A DNA stretch of 11,427 nucleotides, from positions 1 to 11,427 of the forward strand of contig DUZC01000047.1 of the NCBI GenBank assembly GCA_013349735.1, in the 5' to 3' direction. How positions within the stretch are numbered: position 1 is the first letter of the stretch; the number at the start of each line of letters is the position of its first letter. The notes under the pieces are model-generated. The model worked only from the letters and a program-made list of their open reading frames with translations. It did no database searches and was not told where the DNA came from. The position numbers and the translations under genes were made by a program. This stretch comes from Rhodospirillaceae bacterium. GTDB taxonomy: Bacteria; Pseudomonadota; Alphaproteobacteria; Rhodospirillales; Magnetospirillaceae. Shown one piece after another: positions 1 through 5,884 of the stretch.

Positions 1-751
1 TATCGGCTCGCAACTCTCGATTATGGCCGAAGCCATGGGCATGATTGTCCGCTTTTTCGACATCGAGAAAAAATTGGCGATCGGAAATGCCCAACCTGCT
101 GCCAGTTTGCAGGAACTGCTCGGTCAGTCTGACTTGGTAACTTTGCATGTGCCGGCAACGCCGCAGACTCGCAACATGATCGGCAAGGCAGAGTTTATGG
201 CCATGAAAAAGGGCAGCTATCTGATCAATGCCTCGCGCGGCAATGTGGTCGATATCGAGGCCTTGGTGGCGGCGTTAGACAGCAAACAGCTATTGGGTGC
301 AGCCATTGATGTGTTTCCCAGCGAACCGGCGGGTAATGACGACGAATTTATTTCGCCGTTGCGGGGCCGGCCGAATGTCATTTTGACCCCGCATATTGGT
401 GGGTCTACCCAGGAAGCGCAGGCGAATATCGGTTTGGAAGTCGCCGAGAAACTTATTAAATACTCGGACAATGGCTCCACCGTGGGGTCCGTGAACTTTG
501 TCGAAGTCTCATTGCCGGTCAAGGCTGGGGGAACCAGGTTCCTCCATATCCATGCGAACATTCCTGGAATGTTAAGGCGAATCAACGAAGTCTTTTCGTC
601 GCGCAATCTTAATATTTCTGCTCAGTATTTGCAGACGGATGCTGAGTTTGGTTACGTCGTCGTCGATGTGGACGGTAAGGTCGATGAATCAGAGATGATC
701 TCTGAACTGCAGGCTTTAGATGGAACGATCCGCGCGCGTTTTCTTTATTAA
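1..751 (+). CDS. serA: D-3-phosphoglycerate dehydrogenase, 3' part (5' end outside window)
   Basis: Oxidises 3-phosphoglycerate to 3-phosphohydroxypyruvate with NAD+, the first step of serine biosynthesis in the cytoplasm. The reading frame is already open at base 2, so the N-terminal part (about 155 residues by comparison with the 410-aa E. coli enzyme) lies upstream. Visible parts are the end of the Rossmann domain, beginning IGSQLSIMAEAMGM, and the 2-hydroxyacid dehydrogenase catalytic triad: Arg in NASRGNVVD, Glu in DVFPSEPA and His in LTPHIGGST. A C-terminal ACT domain (about bases 529-748) starts RFLHIHANIPGML and ends TIRARFLY, the E. coli-type short SerA layout in which ACT binds serine for feedback inhibition. 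The TAA stop is at 749-751. No hairpin terminator is obvious downstream. The identity is very secure; only the start is missing. Confidence 0.96.
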   Translation, partial: IGSQLSIMAEAMGMIVRFFDIEKKLAIGNAQPAASLQELLGQSDLVTLHVPATPQTRNMIGKAEFMAMKKGSYLINASRGNVVDIEALVAALDSKQLLGAAIDVFPSEPAGNDDEFISPLRGRPNVILTPHIGGSTQEAQANIGLEVAEKLIKYSDNGSTVGSVNFVEVSLPVKAGGTRFLHIHANIPGMLRRINEVFSSRNLNISAQYLQTDAEFGYVVVDVDGKVDESEMISELQALDGTIRARFLY

Positions 752-931
752 GACTTGGGGTTCAGTAGAATTATTCCAATATTACAATCTGTAACGTAAG
801 AGTAACAAAAGACTATCTGCATTTTCATGTTCTGATAGTATGTTGCAGGTGTTGCATTAGCGGTTTTGTGATGCCATAGTCCTATATTAGAAAACCTTTA
901 GTAATCACATGTGTCTTTTGGGGGGCTGGGG
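752..931 (+). promoter_or_regulatory. AT-rich promoter region of the response regulator
   Basis: This 180-nt gap between serA and the response regulator is much more AT-rich than its surroundings and contains no supportable ORF. It holds an 11-bp-period direct repeat (790-812), a second repeat TGTTGCA-GG-TGTTGCA (841-856), and several weak -10-like hexamers: TAGTAT at 836-841, CATAGT at 875-880 (17 nt after TTGCAT at 852-857), and TATATT at 883-888. No strong sigma-70 -35 box is present, which suits an activator-dependent promoter. Which hexamer is used cannot be decided from sequence alone. Confidence 0.5.
790..812 (+). promoter_or_regulatory. Candidate OmpR-family operator (11-bp tandem half-sites)
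   Basis: Two tandem 11-mers, TGTAACGTAAG (790-800) and AGTAACAAAAG (801-811), match at 8 of 11 positions and share the core GTAAC. Winged-helix OmpR/PhoB-family regulators classically bind direct repeats with about 11-bp spacing, so that two monomers sit on the same DNA face. The site lies about 120 nt before the likely ATG of an OmpR-family gene, so autoregulation is a reasonable inference. A short repeat like this can also arise by chance. Confidence 0.38.
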
Positions 932-1654
932 ATGGCCAGGGACTACCATATTTTGGTGCTGGAAGATGAACCAGCGACCCGGGCGTTGCTTGCTTCATTG
1001 CTTGAAGCCGAGGGGTATCGGGTTACACCAGCTGAACTCGGTGCTCAGGCCTTAGAGCTTATTACACAGTATAGTTTTGATCTTATTCTTCTGGATTTGA
1101 ATTTGCCGGATGAAGACGGCTTATTTATTGCTCGCGAATTGCGGGCCAAATCCGATGTGGGCATCATCATCCTGACTTCGCGCAAAGAAGATGTGGATCG
1201 TGTTGTCGGCCTGGAGATGGGTGCCGATGATTATGTGACCAAGCCCTTCTTTCCGCGAGAACTTATCGCCAGGGTAAAAAATCTGTTGCGTCGTCTAACC
1301 CCGGCCCGCGGCGGACGTCGCGGCGAAGCCGGGCGAGAAATCCGCCATTTCGAGGGTTGGGCGATGGATCTGGCCAAACGCAGTTTAACCAATGCGCAGG
1401 GGCATGACGTTAATTTGACCCGGGCCGAGTTTGACCTGTTGACCGCCCTGGTCAATAGCGCTGGGCGGGTTCTCTCGCGGGATCAGTTGCTTGACGCAAT
1501 CGGCAGTCAGTTCTGGACTCCGGTTGATCGCACCATTGATGTTCTGGTCAGTCGCTTGCGCCGGAAAATGGAGGCCGATCCAAAATCGCCGACGATTATT
1601 ATAACCAGTCATGGTTACGGCTATAAATTCGCGCCGACCGTCAGCTTGGAATAG
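932..1654 (+). CDS. OmpR-family (TorR/ArcA-like) response regulator, orphan
   Basis: Two-component response regulator of about 240 aa: an N-terminal receiver (about residues 5-120) and a C-terminal OmpR-type winged-helix DNA-binding domain (about 131-235). Receiver residues are all present: acidic pair E11/D12, phospho-acceptor D55 in LLDLNLPDEDG, T82 and K104 in VTKPF. The effector domain shows LTRAEFDLL, the recognition-helix region VDRTIDVLVSRLRRK and the terminal hairpin GYGYKF. A longer start at GTG 911 would add seven residues (MSFGGLG) but has no Shine-Dalgarno. ATG 932 is preceded by a G-rich stretch and gives the usual N-terminus just before the first beta strand, so I chose it. No histidine kinase lies in the window. 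TorR/ArcA subfamily membership is from sequence feel only; the target genes are unknown. Confidence 0.9.
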   Translation: MARDYHILVLEDEPATRALLASLLEAEGYRVTPAELGAQALELITQYSFDLILLDLNLPDEDGLFIARELRAKSDVGIIILTSRKEDVDRVVGLEMGADDYVTKPFFPRELIARVKNLLRRLTPARGGRRGEAGREIRHFEGWAMDLAKRSLTNAQGHDVNLTRAEFDLLTALVNSAGRVLSRDQLLDAIGSQFWTPVDRTIDVLVSRLRRKMEADPKSPTIIITSHGYGYKFAPTVSLE

Positions 1655-1726
1655 AGCGGCTTTTATTGCAATGGGTTCACAATCCATTTAGTCTGCCCCA
1701 CCTGTTATTATTTTTGAACGGACAAC

Positions 1727-3253
1727 GTGGCATATGATTGGACCCGTCGGCGCGTATTGATTGTCGACCGCGACGATCAGTTTCGCTTCTGGACCCGCGG
1801 CATTTTCAAACGCCTTTCGGTTCGGGATGCCTTTAGCCTCGCTAACTCGGAAGAGGCGATGGGCCTGCTTGGCAAATATCATGTCGATGTTGCCTTGGTC
1901 GAGCTGGCGGACGATGACCTCGATGGTCTGCTGTTTATCCAGGCCCTGCGCAATCCAGCCCGCAGTCCAAATCCGGCCATACCGGTGATCGTCGTCTTGC
2001 AATCCTTGCAGGCAAGCCGTCTGCAAAGAGCCCTGGGCATTGGCATTCATGGCGTTCTGAAAAAGCCGTTCTCAGGCGATGCCATGCTGCGGCTGGTGGC
2101 CGAGACCATCGCCCGTCCCAAATTGCTGGGCCCTTTGCCGGCTGGACCGGCCGCCAAAAAGCCAGATCCAGCTTTGGAGACTCAGGCGACAGCGGTGCCA
2201 AAGACACCGACGGTCCTGCCCTCTACGGGACGTCCCGTTCTCCAGCATAGTGAAACCCCTGCCGCCGGTCCGGCTAAAACGCCCTTGGCGGTCCAGACCG
2301 GCAAGGCGGGTGGCCTGGTGTCAGAGGCTGCATCGGGATCGGGGCATCGTTTGGGCGGCGGCTCGGTTGGTACGGCGGATAGCGGTGCCGTTGGCTCCTC
2401 TGGGATGAGGGGCGGCGGGATTGAAACGGCCGAACCAACGGCCAAGCGCTCTGGAGATGTTGGGTTTGAGGTCGCCAGCGCAATCGCTGTGGAAGCGAAG
2501 CCTGGCGACAGTGGTCTGGAAACCGTCATCGATGAGCCGGTGAAAGCCAAAAAGAAGCTGGATTTTGATTTTGACGAGGGGGCAAAGGTCCAACGCCCTG
2601 TCGAAACGTCGGCCGCATCACCCAAAGCTAAAAAAAAGGATCCGCCGCCACCACCGGCGCCTCCCGCTGTCACAGCCAAAACGCCCGTCATTTCGCTTGA
2701 TGAGCATTTGGCAGCCCACGAAATATGGGTTTCCAGCCGTGGGAAAGAGGGGAAGCGAGCCATCTTGCATGGTGCCGATCTTTCCGGCCGAGATCTGGCT
2801 AACGCACAGCTGACATCGGCCGATTTGCGTCAGGCCGATCTGTCCGGTGCTGACCTGTCCGGCGCGCAACTGCATGGCGCAGATCTGCGAGAGGCGGAAT
2901 TGTTGGGCGCCAAGCTATCAGGCGCCAATCTGGCGGTCGGGCGGTTCCGTCGGGCCCGGCTCAACGGTTGCTCATTGGAAGGCGCTAATCTTAAAGGGGC
3001 CGACCTTGCCGGTGCCGATCTTTCCGGTGCAAAATTCGGTGATGCGGACCTTGCCGGAGCGATTTTGCTGGGCGCCGACCTGACCGGGGCCGATTTGGCA
3101 GCGGTGGTCGGGCTGAATTCCGGACAATTGGATGGGGCTAAAGGGGATCCCAAGACCCGTCTGCCCTTTGGGCTTTCCTTGTCCGAACCCGAAGAGGCTG
3201 AGCCAACCAGGCCCCGCCGGCCAACCGTCGAGACTCAAGACAAGGTGAGTTGA
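1727..3253 (+). CDS. Degenerate receiver domain - low-complexity linker - pentapeptide-repeat protein
   Basis: A 508-aa, three-part protein, probably cytoplasmic (no signal peptide or TM segment). Residues about 8-128 fold like a CheY receiver. The phospho-acceptor Asp is replaced by Glu59 (VALVELADDDLDG), the second acidic-pocket residue by Arg15 (VDRDD) and the switch Thr/Ser by Leu91; Lys113 (LKKPF) is kept. Residues about 133-318 are an Ala/Pro/Gly/Lys-rich, probably disordered linker ending in a KKKDPPPPPAPP run. Residues about 324-345 form a leader (LDEHLAAHEIW) that precedes the repeats, and 346-457 are about 22 A(D/N)LxG pentapeptides predicting a right-handed quadrilateral beta-helix, closed by QLDGAKGDPKTRLP. 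The GTG start has only a weak Shine-Dalgarno. It lies 72 nt after the response regulator and its TGA overlaps the ATG of the tusA-like gene. The function is unknown; a phosphorylation-independent scaffold or adaptor is an inference. Confidence 0.85.
   Translation: MAYDWTRRRVLIVDRDDQFRFWTRGIFKRLSVRDAFSLANSEEAMGLLGKYHVDVALVELADDDLDGLLFIQALRNPARSPNPAIPVIVVLQSLQASRLQRALGIGIHGVLKKPFSGDAMLRLVAETIARPKLLGPLPAGPAAKKPDPALETQATAVPKTPTVLPSTGRPVLQHSETPAAGPAKTPLAVQTGKAGGLVSEAASGSGHRLGGGSVGTADSGAVGSSGMRGGGIETAEPTAKRSGDVGFEVASAIAVEAKPGDSGLETVIDEPVKAKKKLDFDFDEGAKVQRPVETSAASPKAKKKDPPPPPAPPAVTAKTPVISLDEHLAAHEIWVSSRGKEGKRAILHGADLSGRDLANAQLTSADLRQADLSGADLSGAQLHGADLREAELLGAKLSGANLAVGRFRRARLNGCSLEGANLKGADLAGADLSGAKFGDADLAGAILLGADLTGADLAAVVGLNSGQLDGAKGDPKTRLPFGLSLSEPEEAEPTRPRRPTVETQDKVS
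2762..3097 (+). repeat. Pentapeptide repeat tract (about 22 units, coding)
   Basis: This is a 15-bp-period coding repeat inside the receiver/pentapeptide gene, encoding tandem units such as GADLS, GAQLH, GADLR, GAKLS and GANLK. Leu is almost invariant at the central position, with Ala two residues before it. One less regular stretch (VGRFRRARLNGCSLEG) interrupts the middle. The nucleotide sequence varies between units, so this is an old, selected protein repeat rather than a recent DNA amplification. Confidence 0.88.
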
Positions 3254-3489
3254 TGCCCGATGTTCTGGTGGATGCGCGGGGACTCCTTTGTCCGCTGCCG
3301 GTCCTGCGTGCCAAGAAAGCGCTGAAAGTCGTTGGCCCCGGGGGGCTGGTGACCGTTCTGGCCACCGATCCGGCGTCTGTCCGCGATTTTCGCGCCTTCT
3401 GTCAGCAAACCGGTTGTGAATTGGTTGAGGCGCAGGCCGATGCTGACGGGGTCTTTCGTACCATCATCCGGAATCGGCTTTCGATTTAA
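3253..3489 (+). CDS. TusA/SirA-family sulfur carrier protein
   Basis: A 78-aa cytoplasmic protein of the TusA family (usual length about 75-85 aa). These proteins carry sulfur as a persulfide on the Cys of a CPxP motif, for tRNA thiolation, molybdenum-cofactor synthesis or, in sulfur oxidisers, delivery to DsrEFH. The motif is visible as RGLLCPLPVLRAKKAL with Cys13 as the active site, and the beta-alpha-beta order fits. The ATG at 3253 overlaps the TGA of the preceding gene by one base (TGATG), with AAGGTGAG at 3242-3249 as an excellent ribosome-binding site, so the two are translationally coupled. A TTG at 3250 is possible but less likely. The partner could be the DsrEFH encoded 5.5 kb away; whether this is true TusA or a paralogue cannot be settled here. 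Confidence 0.92.
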   Translation: MPDVLVDARGLLCPLPVLRAKKALKVVGPGGLVTVLATDPASVRDFRAFCQQTGCELVEAQADADGVFRTIIRNRLSI

Positions 3490-3492
3490 ACT

Positions 3493-4278
3493 CTATTCAA
3501 CGCTGGCCCGGTAGGCATGCCAGGAGCCATAAGCGACCAGAGGCAGGGTAATCACCAGACCGACAAACATCGTGGCCATTCCCATAGCCACCAGAAAGAC
3601 GATGGTGGCCGCCCAGGCAAACATCACGTCCCAATTTTTTTGTACGGCGGCGATACTGGTGCAGATCGCTGTTCCCACGGCAATGTCTCGATCCAGCAGC
3701 ATCGGGATTGAAATGGCCGAGAGGGCAAAAACGAAAGATCCCAGCACATAGCCGGTGGCGCTGCCCACCAGCAGAAAGGGAATCAGTTGCGGTGACATCA
3801 GAACACCATGGATGAAGTCATCCATCGGTGGTGGAGCCGAATGGTAAAAACCCATGAAAATCAGGATGGCAATTTGCATCCAGGCCGCGACCGACAGCAT
3901 CAGCACCAGCCCCATCGTGGCAATGCCGGGTGGGTTGCGTTGCCAGGCGGTCAGGGCCAGCATCAGGCTGGCTGGCTCGCCGGTCTGATGGCGGCGCGAA
4001 ACGTCGTAAAGACCGATCGCAAGAATTGGTGCAATGAGAAAGAATCCGGCCGTGGTCACCGGTAACAGGCTTTCCATTTCCAGGGCCAGAAGGGCCAGCA
4101 CGACCAGATAGCCGATTAGAACCAAGCCGCCTCCATAGAGCAGGGAAAGGGTTGGGGCACGACGAAAGTCCTTCCAGCCGGCTGCAAGCCATCGCCCCGG
4201 ATCGTCTGCGCTGAGGCGACGGACAGGAAAATGCTGCAAATTAAGCCCCAGGAAGGAGCTGCTGACCAATTGACTCAT
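3493..4278 (-). CDS. DUF2189-family integral membrane protein
   Basis: A 261-aa inner-membrane protein of unknown biochemical function. The N-terminus (about 1-40) is cytoplasmic-looking and includes the family-like signature VRRLSADDPGRWLAAGWKDF. About six hydrophobic segments follow, at roughly residues 43-67, 72-90, 115-140, 158-195 and 215-250, with the conserved-looking loop LYDVSRRHQTGE between. The length and pattern fit DUF2189, a family common in alphaproteobacteria and often automatically labelled as cytochrome-oxidase related. The start is ATG 4278 with a GGTGA four bases before it. It is convergent with tusA (three bases between stops) and divergent from the haem/oxidase maturation genes, which makes a respiratory-membrane role plausible but unproven. 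Confidence 0.78.
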   Translation of the reverse strand: MSQLVSSSFLGLNLQHFPVRRLSADDPGRWLAAGWKDFRRAPTLSLLYGGGLVLIGYLVVLALLALEMESLLPVTTAGFFLIAPILAIGLYDVSRRHQTGEPASLMLALTAWQRNPPGIATMGLVLMLSVAAWMQIAILIFMGFYHSAPPPMDDFIHGVLMSPQLIPFLLVGSATGYVLGSFVFALSAISIPMLLDRDIAVGTAICTSIAAVQKNWDVMFAWAATIVFLVAMGMATMFVGLVITLPLVAYGSWHAYRASVE

Positions 4279-4412
4279 CTGTTCACCACGTTAGACCGTT
4301 ATTCTCTGCATCATTTTGCCTTTTTGCTGGCGACAAAGATAGCGAACTCTGCAATTTATTCCCAATAGCAGGAGCCGGGCTTAAGCTGGCCTGCGGCATC
4401 CGGTGCAATTTG
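4279..4412. promoter_or_regulatory. Divergent intergenic region between DUF2189 and the ctaB cluster
   Basis: These 134 nt separate two divergently oriented transcription units, so they should contain promoters for both. The left half (about 4290-4365) is AT-rich, for example around TCATTTTGCCTTTTTGC and GCAATTTATTCCCAATAG. I could not find a convincing paired -35/-10, nor an intact FNR/FixK palindrome (TTGAT-N4-ATCAA). Confidence 0.4.
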
Positions 4413-4553
4413 ATGGATAAGGACGACAGGGCGATGGAGCCAGGCAATGTTGGGACAATGATGCGGCGGAACCGGCTTCTGGCCGGGCTTCTCGGTATCA
4501 TTGCCGTTCTGCTTTACGCGGGGATTACGCTGCGTTGGATCGGCGGATTTTAG
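4413..4553 (+). CDS. Small single-TM protein at the head of the haem-copper oxidase maturation cluster
   Basis: This ORF of up to 46 codons is too short for common gene callers. It has a charged N-terminus (MDKDDRAMEPG), then a basic patch (MRRNR, residues 17-21), then one hydrophobic helix (about residues 22-40, LLAGLLGIIAVLLYAGITL), ending WIGGF with TAG. Alternative starts are ATG 4434 and ATG 4458/4461; all give the same TM protein. Its stop is 3 nt before the ATG of the DUF420 gene, a spacing typical of an operon. Short proteins of this layout (basic N-terminus plus one TM) occur in cox/cta clusters of proteobacteria, called CoxF or 'cytochrome oxidase small assembly protein'; assigning it there is inference from context and shape. 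Confidence 0.62.
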   Translation: MDKDDRAMEPGNVGTMMRRNRLLAGLLGIIAVLLYAGITLRWIGGF

Positions 4554-4556
4554 ACG

Positions 4557-4982
4557 ATGACTGAAATTCTGCCCCATCTGACGGCGGCATTGAATGCACT
4601 GGCCGGGCTGCTCCTGGCTGTGGGCGTTGTTTTGATCCGCCAGGGCCGGGTTGCCTTGCATAAAAAAGTCATGACGGCGGCGGTTATGGTTTCGGCGCTG
4701 TTTTTGGTTGCCTATCTGGCGCATCATTTTTCCGCGCCGGTCTTTGTGTTCCCGGGACAGGGAATGGTTCGGCCGATTTATTTTGCGATGCTGATCTCGC
4801 ATGTGGCTTTGGCCGCCCTGGTGGCGCCGATGATCGTTGTGACTTTTCGCCGTGGACGGCGTGCTGAGATCACGGAGCACCGGCGTTTGGCCCGCTGGAC
4901 CGCTCCGATCTGGCTCTATGTTTCATTGACCGGCATTGCTGTTTACCTTTTGCTCTACCATGTCTATCAGCCAACAACGTAA
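4557..4982 (+). CDS. DUF420 / CtaM-like haem-copper oxidase maturation membrane protein
   Basis: A 141-aa membrane protein with four predicted helices (about residues 8-28, 36-56, 72-98 and 113-135). It carries the pattern of conserved histidines and aromatics typical of DUF420: HKKVM (His35), LAHHF (His56/57), ISHV (His82), EHRRLARW (His108) and LLYHVY (His135). The Firmicute relative CtaM (YozB) is needed for maturation of haem A-containing oxidases, probably around haem insertion, and the histidines suggest haem or metal contact. It begins just after the micro-ORF stop and ends 14 nt before ctaB, so the three genes are probably co-transcribed and translationally coupled. The family call is strong; the exact role in Gram-negatives is inferred. 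Confidence 0.86.
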   Translation: MTEILPHLTAALNALAGLLLAVGVVLIRQGRVALHKKVMTAAVMVSALFLVAYLAHHFSAPVFVFPGQGMVRPIYFAMLISHVALAALVAPMIVVTFRRGRRAEITEHRRLARWTAPIWLYVSLTGIAVYLLLYHVYQPTT

Positions 4983-4996
4983 TTAACGGGCGAAAA

Positions 4997-5884
4997 ATGC
5001 CCGTTCTGGGGAGTGTGTTCGGGATGACAGCCCGGTCTTACGTCGAATTGCTTAAGCTGCGGATCGGGGTGATGGTCGCTTTGATGGCGGTCATGGGCTA
5101 TGTTGCGGTCGCCGATCATGTTTATCCCGGTCAGTTGGCTTTGTTGTCGCTGGCCATGCTGTTGGGTTCGTCCAGCTCGTCAGTCTTTAACCATTTTTAC
5201 GACCGCGATATTGACCGGCTGATGAAACGGACCTGTCGGCGCCCGCTGGCTCTGAGCCAGTTGCCGGTCCCCGGCCATATACTCTGGCTGGCTTTTTTCC
5301 TTCTGGTGGCCGGATGCGGCCTGGCGACCTATTGTTTCAATCCGGTGGTGGCAATGCATCTTTTCCTCGGCAGTTTTTGCTATGGCATTGTTTATACTGT
5401 CTGGTTGAAGCGAAAAACCTGGATGAACATCGTCATCGGCGGTGCCGCGGGAAGCTTTGCCGTCCTGGCGGGCGGTGCCGCGGTTGACCCGGGCCGCTGG
5501 TTGCTTCCTTTCTTGTTATCCATCACATTATTCCTGTGGACGCCCAGCCACTTCTGGAGCTTAGCCATCCTGTTGAAGGATGACTATGCGTTGGCGGGAA
5601 TCCCGATGCTGCCGGTTCTGGTCGGCGACAAACGCACGGCACAGATCATTTTTTTGAATAGCCTGCTGCTGGTGGCGTCGTCCTGGTTGCCCTTGCTCTT
5701 TGGCCGTTTGGGCTGGATCTATGGGCTTGGCGCAACGCTGCTCGGCCTACATTTTCTTTGGAGCAACTGGCTCCTGATGGGCAGGCCCGGCCCCGAGCTT
5801 GCCCGTAAAAACTTTTTTGAATCAATGATTTATTTGGTCGGTCTGTTTATTTCTGTCCTGGTCGATGTGGGCGTAGGAAGTTAA
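4997..5884 (+). CDS. ctaB: Protohaem IX farnesyltransferase (haem O synthase)
   Basis: UbiA-superfamily membrane prenyltransferase that attaches a farnesyl group to the haem B vinyl to make haem O, the precursor of haem A for terminal oxidases. The first Asp-rich motif is clear in NHFYDRDIDRLMKRT (residues 65-79) followed by RRPL. The second conserved region covers LKRKTWMNIVIGGAAG and LWTPSHFWSLAILLKDDYA..GIPMLPV. About eight to nine TM helices are predicted; 295 aa is normal. The usual N-terminal KPRV is KLRI here. The real start may be ATG 5024 (MTARSYVELLK), which has GGGGAG ten bases upstream; ATG 4997 has only a weak GGGCG. It is last of the three-gene cluster. Its TAA at 5882-5884 overlaps, tail to tail, the stop of the minus-strand permease gene. 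Confidence 0.94.
   Translation: MPVLGSVFGMTARSYVELLKLRIGVMVALMAVMGYVAVADHVYPGQLALLSLAMLLGSSSSSVFNHFYDRDIDRLMKRTCRRPLALSQLPVPGHILWLAFFLLVAGCGLATYCFNPVVAMHLFLGSFCYGIVYTVWLKRKTWMNIVIGGAAGSFAVLAGGAAVDPGRWLLPFLLSITLFLWTPSHFWSLAILLKDDYALAGIPMLPVLVGDKRTAQIIFLNSLLLVASSWLPLLFGRLGWIYGLGATLLGLHFLWSNWLLMGRPGPELARKNFFESMIYLVGLFISVLVDVGVGS

Noticed and set aside
217..606. Minus-strand ORF of 129 aa inside serA
   Set aside because: It lies fully antisense to the conserved dehydrogenase and ACT domains and resembles nothing known.
911..931. GTG 911 as start of the response regulator
   Set aside because: No Shine-Dalgarno before it and the added residues MSFGGLG are not like the family; ATG 932 fits better.
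2762..3097. CRISPR-like or DNA tandem repeat
   Set aside because: The periodicity is 15 bp at protein level (pentapeptide), without conserved nucleotide repeats or spacers.
2182..3153. Long minus-strand ORFs opposite the linker and pentapeptide region (193 aa and 107 aa, the latter with a repeated SAPxRSAP pattern)
   Set aside because: They are antisense shadows of the plus-strand repeat and GC-rich linker; they have no recognisable domain, and the sense frame has clear domains through the same bases.
3487..3495. Bidirectional terminator between tusA and DUF2189
   Set aside because: There are only three bases between the two stops, and I see no inverted repeat with a U-tract.
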